A DNA stretch of 64,000 nucleotides from Caulifigura coniformis (GTDB taxonomy: Bacteria; Planctomycetota; Planctomycetia; Planctomycetales; Planctomycetaceae). Numbering within the stretch: position 1 is the first letter of the stretch; each line of letters opens with the position of its first letter. Both the position numbers and the translations under genes were made by a program. Shown here piece by piece: positions 9,192-16,703 of this stretch. The DNA lies in the NCBI RefSeq assembly GCF_007745175.1, contig NZ_CP036271.1, positions 3,732,314 through 3,796,313 of the forward strand. Direction: 5' to 3'. The notes beneath the pieces are model-generated. The model saw only the letters and a program-made list of their open reading frames with translations. It was not told the origin of the DNA and made no database searches.

Positions 9192-9359
9192 ATGCGGAAC
9201 TCCATTGGCGTCGCACTGCAGTTCCTGGCGCTCATTTTCCTCCCGCTGCTCATCATCTGGCAGCTGAATTTCGGCTTCCGCCTGCTGTGGATGCCCGGGC
9301 TCACGCTCGTCGGCATGCTCGTTTTCTGGATCGGGCACGCCCTCCGGGAGAAGGCATGA
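9192..9359 (+). CDS. Small two-helix membrane protein
   Basis: This 55-residue protein consists almost wholly of two hydrophobic segments (VALQFLALIFLPLLIIWQL and GLTLVGMLVFWIGHAL) separated by a short turn and ending LREKA. ATG 9192 is preferred over a GTG seven codons upstream that lies in the terminator tail. The stop codon overlaps the next start as ATGA (9356-9359), so it is coupled to the beta-propeller gene. I do not recognise a family. Coupling suggests that it works with, or anchors, the product of the next gene. Confidence 0.7.
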   Translation: MRNSIGVALQFLALIFLPLLIIWQLNFGFRLLWMPGLTLVGMLVFWIGHALREKA

Positions 9360-10597
9360 GCGCCTGCTCGCGCAGATCGTTCCTGCTCGGCATGGCTCTG
9401 GCGGCCGGAGCAGGGCGATCATCGCGTGCGGCCATACTGCGCCCCGGCCCGCTTCTCTGGTCGCGCAAGGTGGCCATGGGCGAAGGGGATTGGCCCAGCC
9501 GGGAAGTCGTCCCTGCGGCCGACTCGAAGCAGCTCTACATCCCGCTCATCGATCGTGTTCTGGCCATTGATCTGCAGACCGGCGAGCCCGCCTGGCCGAC
9601 GTTGCGGGAGAAAGACGACGGGGCCATCTATCGGGGACCGGCGTCCTCACAAGGACTGCCGTCTCGTGCGGTCACTTCGGCCATCGTCCGTGATGGACGT
9701 CTCCTGACGCTGACGGGCGCCATCTCCGACGCGCCTGCCTCCGTCCGCGATTTCACCCATTTCCCGACGTTATCCGCCTTTGATGTCGGCGGAAGCGAAG
9801 GGAAGCTGCTCTGGACCCAGGGGCTTGAGGGAACGCTCGCCGCGTCGGGCTGGCGAGCGGCTGCATTGCCCGCCCTCGTCGGCGATTCCGTCTGGCTGCC
9901 AGTAGTGAACCAGCAGCGCTCGATGCGGCCTGGCCTGGCGGAACTCGATCCGTCGAATGGCAGTCTGAGGGCGACGGTTCTCATGCCTGTGTCTCCGGAC
10001 GGGACTGCGAACTGGGCGGGGAATGCTCCTGTGAGCGTCGGCGGACGCCTGTTCTGCAGGCGGATCGATGGAACCGTCGTTGCAGTTTCGCTGGCCGATC
10101 GTCGAGTCGAGTGGAGGACCGAGCCGCGAGCAGCACGGCAGACACTGAAGCACGCGGGGATCGTCCCGGGCGCGGGAATGGTCCACGTGGCGACACCTGA
10201 CGGGCGGATCGAGGCGATCGACACGGATGATGGCCAGGTCCGCTGGACCTTCGACCTGGAGGAAGAAAATCCCCAGGTGTGCGGCCTTTCAGGCGACCAG
10301 TTGATCTGCGCCGGTCGCCGGATCTGGGCTCTCGATGCCGCAACGGGGGCTCCGCGAGGGCGCTGGGGCTTTGTTGATACGCCTCCGCTTGGGAGTGTCG
10401 CCATCGAGGGCCGCGCGGTCGCATGGTCGACTGAGCGCGAGCTGGTCGCATTGGACAGTTCGAACGGAGCAGTCGTCGGCCGTGATGAACTGGCCCAGTC
10501 CTGGAACCTGACCGGAGGCGATACCTGGAGCATGGGCGGTCGACTGGTGCTCGTGGGAGGAAATCGCATCAGCGTGTTCCGGGCGGACCGCGAATGA
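9356..10597 (+). CDS. PQQ-like beta-propeller repeat protein, exported
   Basis: This 413-residue protein starts with a twin-arginine-like leader (CSRRSFLLGMALAAGAG). The body is made of PQQ/YVTN-like beta-propeller blades: VLAIDLQTGEPAWP, IEAIDTDDGQVRWTFDL, IWALDAATGAPRGRW and LVALDSSNGAVVG all follow the xxALDxxTGxxxW pattern. Such proteins occur as outer-membrane assembly factors (BamB type) or quinoprotein-like binding propellers; no catalytic dehydrogenase residues are evident. The start ATG 9356 overlaps the stop of the small membrane protein gene. The exact role is unknown. It converges with the minus-strand gene ending at 10634. Confidence 0.82.
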   Translation: MSACSRRSFLLGMALAAGAGRSSRAAILRPGPLLWSRKVAMGEGDWPSREVVPAADSKQLYIPLIDRVLAIDLQTGEPAWPTLREKDDGAIYRGPASSQGLPSRAVTSAIVRDGRLLTLTGAISDAPASVRDFTHFPTLSAFDVGGSEGKLLWTQGLEGTLAASGWRAAALPALVGDSVWLPVVNQQRSMRPGLAELDPSNGSLRATVLMPVSPDGTANWAGNAPVSVGGRLFCRRIDGTVVAVSLADRRVEWRTEPRAARQTLKHAGIVPGAGMVHVATPDGRIEAIDTDDGQVRWTFDLEEENPQVCGLSGDQLICAGRRIWALDAATGAPRGRWGFVDTPPLGSVAIEGRAVAWSTERELVALDSSNGAVVGRDELAQSWNLTGGDTWSMGGRLVLVGGNRISVFRADRE

Positions 10598-10633
10598 AAC
10601 GGGGAACTCAACGAGCGCATCGAGGGAGAGGAC

Positions 10634-12199
10634 TCAGCCCCGCCTCCCGGTCACTGTTTCAGTCCGTTCGAGCAGCTGTTCGAACACGAGCAGGCCAGGA
10701 TAGAAATTCGGCTCCGTCGTTCGGACCTTGAAGAGGGGACGGTCACGATCCATCGTCCAGACGTAGAACCAGCCTTCTGAGATGTCGTAGCCGCGGATGC
10801 TGTCGATGTCCGCCGAGGCAGGCCTGGGCTTCCATCGCAGGAACCGACGCGGCTGGCAGTGCAGGGCCCCTCCCTGAATCGTGAGTTCACGCGTCCAGAC
10901 GAGTTCACCCGAAGACACCAGGCGAGCCGCCATCGCCGCGGCGATTTCCTCCGAAACGAAATCACGCACCTGGGCGATTTCATCGGTCTCATAGGCGCTG
11001 CGTTCGGTGTGCAGAATGCCCTGTTTCGGCTGTCTGTCGCTGGCGAACACCATTGTGAACAGCGTCCCCAGATACCGCCCCTTGGAATACTGGCGGCGCG
11101 CGTCAAACACGAATTGATCGATCTCGCTGAATCGCAGGGCCCTGTCGCCCGTGAGGCTCCGCTGGCTGATTCCGGTCTCATGAAGTCGGAACGCGCACTG
11201 CCACAGCCTCCGGGCGGTCGAGCCGAGCATGATTGCTCCCATCCCGGTCCCGGCGCCGAGAATCGCAAGCGGAGTCAACCGCAGCAGAACCGCGCCAAAC
11301 ACCGCCAGCATCGCCACCACTGTCGACATTCCGCAAAGCATCGTCGCCATGATCGCGGCAGAGCGAGGTCGCGATTCATGCAGGATGCGGCCGAGCCCTT
11401 CGGCCGGAGCAACGCCCGGGTCTCCCGGTGCGCCGACGGTCGAATGCAGCATCCGGCCCACGAGCCACACATCCTGTCCGGACTGCGGCAGCCGCACTGC
11501 CGGCAGTGGGTCGGAAGCCACCCAGATGCGAAGCTCGACGATGTCGTTGTCGACTGCCGACATTCCGGTGACGCGGGTGGAGCTCCGTTTTCCAGACGAA
11601 ACCGTCACGACCGCTCCGTCCTGCCACGACCAGGCGGGCCTCTCAAGAGTCCCTTCGCGTCTCAGCTCCTCAAGCGCCTTTTTCTCGAGTCGCTGCTGCA
11701 ACCGCTCAACCAGGGGAGCCAGCGGTGAGGGCTCTCCCAGCATTCCGCGTGCTTCAAAGGCGAGAACGCGCGGTTCCCCGGGCGACCTCCACACCCACAG
11801 GCGGTGCGCCTCGGCGACAATCCGGCCAACTGCGTGACGGTACTCCCTCGTCACCGCCAGCGCTTCCACCTCCGTATCGAGGATCTCCAGCGCGGTTCCG
11901 CGACCGGTCACCTGCAGTGAATCTCCCGACCAGGTCAGCCATCGGCGGCGCCAGATCTGGATCACAAAACCGACGACGCCACCGGCGGCCGCGAGCAGGG
12001 AAACGGCCGAGAAGCCGAACCGGAGAGGATGCCTGAGGAAAACGGCCGTCGTGGCAACGGCGCCGAAGATGACCGCGAGGCCCACCGCCGCCCAGCACCA
12101 CCAGGCGTCCAGATGGCCGGAAACAAGCAGCGGCGCTGGCGTCGAATCCCGGTCGCCGCCGACGTCGGAGTACAGCTCGTCGGTCGACGAAGTCCGCAT
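10634..12199 (-). CDS. Membrane protein of unknown function
   Basis: This 521-residue protein has two transmembrane helices near the N-terminus (AAVGLAVIFGAVATTAVFL and VSLLAAAGGVVGFVIQIW). A soluble region follows, with a second hydrophobic pair around residues 285-340 (MATMLCGMSTVVAMLAVFGA and LAILGAGTGMGAIMLG). The rest is beta-rich and contains repeated short LHETGIS/ITIQGGALH-like strands that could be PH-like. The start ATG 12199 is chosen over a GTG three codons upstream because AGAAGAAG lies at suitable spacing. No named family was recognised. It diverges from the Tat-signal gene at 12348. Confidence 0.7.
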   Translation of the reverse strand: MRTSSTDELYSDVGGDRDSTPAPLLVSGHLDAWWCWAAVGLAVIFGAVATTAVFLRHPLRFGFSAVSLLAAAGGVVGFVIQIWRRRWLTWSGDSLQVTGRGTALEILDTEVEALAVTREYRHAVGRIVAEAHRLWVWRSPGEPRVLAFEARGMLGEPSPLAPLVERLQQRLEKKALEELRREGTLERPAWSWQDGAVVTVSSGKRSSTRVTGMSAVDNDIVELRIWVASDPLPAVRLPQSGQDVWLVGRMLHSTVGAPGDPGVAPAEGLGRILHESRPRSAAIMATMLCGMSTVVAMLAVFGAVLLRLTPLAILGAGTGMGAIMLGSTARRLWQCAFRLHETGISQRSLTGDRALRFSEIDQFVFDARRQYSKGRYLGTLFTMVFASDRQPKQGILHTERSAYETDEIAQVRDFVSEEIAAAMAARLVSSGELVWTRELTIQGGALHCQPRRFLRWKPRPASADIDSIRGYDISEGWFYVWTMDRDRPLFKVRTTEPNFYPGLLVFEQLLERTETVTGRRG

Positions 12200-12347
12200 G
12201 CCGCACAACTTCTTCTTGTGACAGGTTCAAGGCTTACGATAACTTCTCGCGGCGTCCGGCGTCGATCCGTCGGCCGCCATTGGTTGATGGATGCCCGCCG
12301 TTCCCGTTGGAAACTCTCGGACGCCATCGTCGTCATTCCGCTCGTTC

Positions 12348-13163
12348 ATGAACCACCCCCCCTTCAACTCGCCCGAACGAAGCCCCGGGATCACGCGCCG
12401 CAGCCTGCTGGCGGCGACCGGCGCACTCTTTGTTGGAGTGAGGGGGGCGCACACGCAGGCCAATGAGCGTCCGCGCGCGTTCTCTCCCGACCCCGTCCTG
12501 CTCGAGTGGTCGACGTCCGTCCGCGGAGCATCCACGCGTCACACCCGGCTCAGGATCTACTCCAGCGGACTCCTGGAAAGCTGGCCGGTCGGACGTGGAA
12601 ACTGCCAGCGTGAACACCGCACTCCTGAGGAAGCCCGCAGGCTCTCGGCGAGCCTCGCAGCGGCGATCCGCGATGCCAGCCTGACTTCGGAGGCCATCGA
12701 CAGCGACCTGCGCGAACAATCCCGTCGGACAGGCCTCTCATTCCTGATTCAGGATGCAGATGACAGCGTTCTCCAGGTCCTCGACGAAACAACGCGCCTG
12801 GAAATCCGCTGTCCGGCCCCGCCTCTCCTGGCGGAGCGTTTCCCCGAGGCGGGCAAGCTACAGGAGTTTGTTCGCCTGGAACGGCAACTCTGTAACCTGA
12901 GCTGCATCGTTCTTTGCGGCGGGCAGGATGCCGCGGAACTGATCTGCCGGCAGGCGAACGACGGGCTCAAGTCGGAACATCCGCACGCGACGCCCTGGAC
13001 CACCGGCGACCTCATGATGGTCCGGTCGTCCCTCGATGGAGGCCGGTTCGTGCAGTTCCGGCGTGAGCACGATGCGGCCGAACAGTGGACGACGTGTGTC
13101 ATGGAGTCTCCGGGACGCGCTCCGCGGGTCACTGTGATTCCACCCGCGAGCCTGGCGCGATGA
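12348..13163 (+). CDS. Exported protein of unknown function (Tat-type leader)
   Basis: This 271-residue protein has a leader with twin arginines (GITRRSLLAATGALFVG). The mature part, starting near PDPVLLEWSTSVRG, has a mixed alpha/beta composition without a recognised domain. ATG 12348 is the first start that leaves the leader at the N-terminus; a GTG-type extension upstream is possible but weakly supported. The stop overlaps the next start by ATGA (13160-13163), so the gene is translationally coupled to the acyltransferase. Function is unknown. Confidence 0.65.
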   Translation: MNHPPFNSPERSPGITRRSLLAATGALFVGVRGAHTQANERPRAFSPDPVLLEWSTSVRGASTRHTRLRIYSSGLLESWPVGRGNCQREHRTPEEARRLSASLAAAIRDASLTSEAIDSDLREQSRRTGLSFLIQDADDSVLQVLDETTRLEIRCPAPPLLAERFPEAGKLQEFVRLERQLCNLSCIVLCGGQDAAELICRQANDGLKSEHPHATPWTTGDLMMVRSSLDGGRFVQFRREHDAAEQWTTCVMESPGRAPRVTVIPPASLAR

Positions 13164-13831
13164 GCCCGCCGGTGCGGAACGAGCTTCCACCGGGACATCG
13201 TCGGAACGCTGTCTGGCGGTCGATCCAGTTTGTTCTTCAGAACGTGTTCACGATCTGGCTGCAGTATCGTGTCCGCGGGCTGAACAACCTCCCGGAAGGC
13301 GCCGCCCTGCTCGTCGCCAACCACCAGAGCTTTCTCGATCCGTTGCTCGTTGGCCTGTCGTTGCACCGGCCCGTGAGTTACCTCGCGAGGGATTCGCTCT
13401 TCAAGGTTCCAGTCATCGGCTGGATCCTGCGGAAGACCTACGTCCTGCCGATCCGCCGCGACGCCGCCGGGACAGAAAGCCTGCGGATTTCCCTGAGACG
13501 CCTCGAAGAGGGGTTTCTGGTCGGCGTGTTTCCCGAAGGAACCCGCACGCGGGACGGCCATCTGGGACCGCTCAAGCCAGGCTTTGTCGCTCTCGTCCGG
13601 CGATCCCGGGTTCCGCTCGTGCCCGTCGCGATTTCCGGCGCTTATGAGGCGCTCCCTCGGGGAGCGTTCTTCCTCCGCCCGCGAGCGGTCCGTGTGGTTT
13701 TCGGAAAGCCGATCAGCCCGGATGAACTCGAGGCCTTCCAGGGACGCGGCTCAGAAGTCGCACTGGTCCGGCTGGTGACCGATCGCCTGAATGAAGCCCT
13801 GAACGAAGCAGATGCGTGGCGAAAAATGTGA
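13160..13831 (+). CDS. 1-acyl-sn-glycerol-3-phosphate acyltransferase (PlsC family)
   Basis: This 223-residue protein is a membrane-associated acyltransferase that transfers a fatty acyl chain to lysophosphatidate in phospholipid synthesis. The catalytic HX4D box is NHQSFLDP near residue 54. Block II follows in VLPIRRDA, and the glycerol-phosphate-binding block III is FPEGTRTRDGHL. Block IV is the proline-containing VPLVPVAISGAYEAL. The length is typical of bacterial PlsC. Translation is coupled by ATGA to the preceding exported protein. A perfect 11-base inverted repeat follows the stop. Confidence 0.92.
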   Translation: MSPPVRNELPPGHRRNAVWRSIQFVLQNVFTIWLQYRVRGLNNLPEGAALLVANHQSFLDPLLVGLSLHRPVSYLARDSLFKVPVIGWILRKTYVLPIRRDAAGTESLRISLRRLEEGFLVGVFPEGTRTRDGHLGPLKPGFVALVRRSRVPLVPVAISGAYEALPRGAFFLRPRAVRVVFGKPISPDELEAFQGRGSEVALVRLVTDRLNEALNEADAWRKM

Positions 13832-13834
13832 AAT

Positions 13835-13865
13835 CCGTGGACGATGCCAGAGAGATCGTCCACGG
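13835..13865. terminator. Bidirectional hairpin between convergent genes
   Basis: CCGTGGACGAT (13835-13845) and ATCGTCCACGG (13855-13865) are perfect 11-base complements around a 9-base loop. The repeat sits between the ends of the acyltransferase and lipoprotein genes. No long T-run follows on either side, so efficiency is uncertain. Confidence 0.6.
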
Positions 13866-13889
13866 CACGTTGATGCGGAAGCCCGACGA

Positions 13890-14135
13890 CTACGGAGTCA
13901 TCGAGGGAATCTGCTCGTTCAGCTCGCGCTGTCCGGCCTTGTAGTCCTCGATCGCCTGTCGGGCGAGTGGCAGCTGCGTTTCCGGACCTGACGGGAAGTA
14001 CTGCACGTCGTCGCGCAGGTAATAGGCCGACGGCAGGGTCTGCCCGCCGATCGTCGTCTGGCATCCGCTGAACAGACAGGTCGCCAGGCAGTTCAAAGCC
14101 AGCCCGATCATAAGATGTGATCGCGAGAGCATCAT
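13890..14135 (-). CDS. Small planctomycete lipoprotein
   Basis: This 81-residue protein has a signal peptide with a lipobox (CLFSGC, cysteine at about residue 25), followed by the conserved core QTTIGGQTLPSAYYLRDDVQ and a short helical tail (RQAIEDYKAGQRELNEQ). I recall this core from small envelope lipoproteins of planctomycetes; its function is unknown. Two adjacent ATG codons can serve as start; 14135 is used. It lies convergent to the acyltransferase and divergent from the kinase. Confidence 0.8.
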   Translation of the reverse strand: MMLSRSHLMIGLALNCLATCLFSGCQTTIGGQTLPSAYYLRDDVQYFPSGPETQLPLARQAIEDYKAGQRELNEQIPSMTP

Positions 14136-14541
14136 GGCGAACGGTCTTTCCCGGAAATCGAGTCTCGAAGGAGGGGATTCGGCCCGAACGGTCTCGGACT
14201 CCCTCAGACTGCAATGACAGTCCGAACTCTTTATCGGCCTGTCTCTCGCGGAAAATTGAGGATCTTCGGAAGAATCGACACATCCGGGCGCTCAGGGGCT
14301 ACGGAACCGGTGCTCCTCTCGAGTGTGAATTTCGGTGTATCTGACTGCTGGTGAACAGGTTGCGGAATTCTATGGCCTGGAAGGGCCGCTCGCCCCCGCC
14401 AGGGCCTCGCTCCTGGCATTCTGGCTCGTTGGCTTTTGATGTTTTCAGCGTCAAGATGGGGTCGCTCCCGGCGAAGTACAGTGGTTCCGAGCTTTCGACA
14501 CTGTCGCCGCCCGTCTGGCCCTCCTGGATCCGCCCGATTCG
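14136..14541. other. 406-base divergent intergenic region
   Basis: The stretch between the lipoprotein (minus) and the kinase (plus) must hold both promoters. I see no convincing gene, repeat or -35/-10 pair in it. Confidence 0.5.
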
Positions 14542-15966
14542 GTGAACGAAAACCTTCACGATTTCTTCTGCGCCGGCTGCAACGAGCGCTTCCTGCGGCG
14601 GGTCGACGATCCGTATTGCCCCCGGTGCGGAATGCTGGCCGCGACTGAGCAACTTCTCGATCCTTCGCAGCCGACGCTCCTGTGGCGCAGCAGCGGCGAC
14701 TGGGCTGCCGAACGCGACCGGGAAGAACGCGCCGAAGACCTCCACCAACTCGTGGGCACGCGGGTTCATATTTACGACTGCGACCAGTTCCTGGGCCGCG
14801 GGGGAATGGGCTGGGTTTTCCTCGCCCGCCACGGGGTGCTCCACCGTCCCTGCGCCCTCAAGATTCTCTCACCCCACCTCGCCGAACGCGATCCGGAATA
14901 CGTCGAGCGATTCCGGCACGAAGGCCGTGCGACGGCCGCCCTGAACCATCCCAACATCGTGACGGCGCACGCGATCGGCGAGTTCGAAGACCTGCAGTTC
15001 CTGGAAATGGAATTCGTGGCCGGACGCTCGCTCCAGCACATGCTCAACGAGCACCCTCTCAGTCCGCAGCGCGCCACGAGCATGGCGGTCGGGATCGCCG
15101 CGGGTCTTTCCGAGGCCCACCGCGCCGGGCTGATTCATCGCGATCTCAAGCCGGACAACGTTCTGATCACACATCGCGGAACCCCGAAGATCAGTGATTT
15201 CGGATTGGCCAAGCGGATTTCCGGCGGACCGGGTGAATCGGCCTACACCCTGGCGGGGACGCCGCACTTCATGGCCCCCGAACTGTTTCACGGCGAGCCC
15301 GCATCGCGCAGCAGCGACGTCTATGCACTCGGCGTCGTCTACTTCCAGATGCTCACGGGCCGGCTTCCGTTCGCCCGCGATTCCATGAACGAACTGATGG
15401 ACGCCGTCGTCCACGAGAAGGTCCCGGACGTCAGGAGACTGCGGCCCGAAGTCCCCCTCGAGATGGCGGAATGCCTGAACCTGATGCTCGACAAGAGCCC
15501 GGAGAACCGGCCCGCCGACGGGAACGGGGCACTGCTGCTCCTCGAGGCCGTGCAGGGGCATCTGCGGGATCTCGATACGCTCCTGCACGACGCGCTCGAT
15601 CGCGAGCCCGGCGTCACCTGGAAACGCCGAAACGGTCACTACGAGGTTCGCGTCCTGCTGGACGACGGGCGCGGGCAGGTCGTTACCCTGCAGAACGACA
15701 CCGACACGCTCGATGGCGAGATCGTGATCTTCAGCGTCTGCTGCCCCTCTCGGGCGGACTATTACGAGCAGGCCCTCAGGCTCAATTCCACGATCGGCCA
15801 TGGAGCGCTTTCGATCCGCGATATCGACGGCGTCCCCCATTTCGTGATGGTCAATACCTATCCACGGGCGACCATCGATCCGGAAGAAATCCGACGAACG
15901 GTCCGCGACGTCGCGGCCCACGCCGACGCTGTCGAACACCTGCTGACCGGCGCCGACCGCAACTGA
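14542..15966 (+). CDS. Serine/threonine protein kinase with N-terminal zinc ribbon
   Basis: This 474-residue Hanks-type kinase has a glycine loop GRGGMGWVF (residues 86-94), an ATP-binding Lys107 in CALKIL, the catalytic loop HRDLKPDN (199-206), DFG (219-221) and GTPHFMAPE. In front of the kinase lies a four-cysteine zinc ribbon (C10, C13, C26, C29). The C-terminal 130 residues form an alpha/beta domain of unknown role (YEVRVLLDDGRGQVVTLQND). There is no transmembrane segment, so the kinase is cytosolic, unlike many PASTA kinases. GTG 14542 is chosen because it retains the zinc ribbon. The pilin-like gene follows after about 190 bases. Confidence 0.92.
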   Translation: MNENLHDFFCAGCNERFLRRVDDPYCPRCGMLAATEQLLDPSQPTLLWRSSGDWAAERDREERAEDLHQLVGTRVHIYDCDQFLGRGGMGWVFLARHGVLHRPCALKILSPHLAERDPEYVERFRHEGRATAALNHPNIVTAHAIGEFEDLQFLEMEFVAGRSLQHMLNEHPLSPQRATSMAVGIAAGLSEAHRAGLIHRDLKPDNVLITHRGTPKISDFGLAKRISGGPGESAYTLAGTPHFMAPELFHGEPASRSSDVYALGVVYFQMLTGRLPFARDSMNELMDAVVHEKVPDVRRLRPEVPLEMAECLNLMLDKSPENRPADGNGALLLLEAVQGHLRDLDTLLHDALDREPGVTWKRRNGHYEVRVLLDDGRGQVVTLQNDTDTLDGEIVIFSVCCPSRADYYEQALRLNSTIGHGALSIRDIDGVPHFVMVNTYPRATIDPEEIRRTVRDVAAHADAVEHLLTGADRN

Positions 15967-16154
15967 GTCTCCGCCGATCGCTGCCGGCCGCCCCTGCAAT
16001 CGGGCTGTTCAGTTTTCTGAACTTCGCGACCTCGCGTTGACAGTGATGCTCAAGGCTCTTTACGTTGGGGGAGTCAGGTCCATCGGCCGCCACACACGGT
16101 CCTGTGAGCTTGCGGAAGGTTGCAGCCCTCCGCGAACGGACGATGGGGACAGAC

Positions 16155-16598
16155 ATGCGTGCTTTGAAAGCGTTGTGGTTTGACGATTCCGGCTTTGTGC
16201 TGTCGGCGGAAGCCGTCGCCGTCGGAACTCTGGGCGTCGTCGGCGCCGCTGTGGGAGCGGGGGCTGTGGCGCGGTCCGTCAATTCCGAACTGGAAGAGAT
16301 GGCCTTCGCGCTGCGGAGTCTCGATCAGAGCTACAGCATCCCCGAACAGCGGATCGGCCAGGCGTTTGTCGCCGGATCGTCTTTCACCCAGAAGCCTGTC
16401 GCAGAGGCCCACGACGAGCTTCGCCAGCAGATCCAGCGCGACCGCGAGGCCGAAGAAAAGGCCCGCCTGAAATCGGAAGAACCGGAAAAGAAACCGCGCC
16501 CCGGCGAAACGCCCCGGAAGAAGAAAAAGAAGGCCCGGCAGAACGGCGAGAATGGCGACGAGTTCGAGCCGGCCGAGTACGTCCCGCCGACGATCTGA
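16155..16598 (+). CDS. Pilin-like membrane protein with basic tail
   Basis: This 147-residue protein begins WFDDSGFVLSAEAVAVGTLGVV, an acidic-Gly-then-hydrophobic N-terminus resembling the Flp/TadE prepilin-like segments of planctomycete proteins. After the single hydrophobic helix (residues 14-38) comes a helical region with a SYSIPEQRIGQAFVAGSSF motif, and then a very charged tail with KKPRPGETPRKKKKK. ATG 16155 has GGGGA at good spacing; an alternative ATG lies at 16143. The function is unproven, and no pilus assembly gene is adjacent. Confidence 0.7.
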   Translation: MRALKALWFDDSGFVLSAEAVAVGTLGVVGAAVGAGAVARSVNSELEEMAFALRSLDQSYSIPEQRIGQAFVAGSSFTQKPVAEAHDELRQQIQRDREAEEKARLKSEEPEKKPRPGETPRKKKKKARQNGENGDEFEPAEYVPPTI

Positions 16599-16645
16599 CG
16601 GCCGCAGCCTCGCGTTGGCGTCCTTCCCCGTTCGAACTCCTCGAA

Positions 16646-16665
16646 CTCCCCGGATGTCCGGGGAG
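16646..16665. repeat. Perfect short hairpin between convergent genes
   Basis: CTCCCCGGA (16646-16654) and TCCGGGGAG (16657-16665) are exact complements around a 2-base centre. It lies between the ends of the pilin-like and TPR genes and may act as a transcription end, but lacks a T-run. Confidence 0.5.
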
Positions 16666-16703
16666 CGCGAGGCACGATCGGGCGCTGGCCGGCTATGGAC
16701 TTC

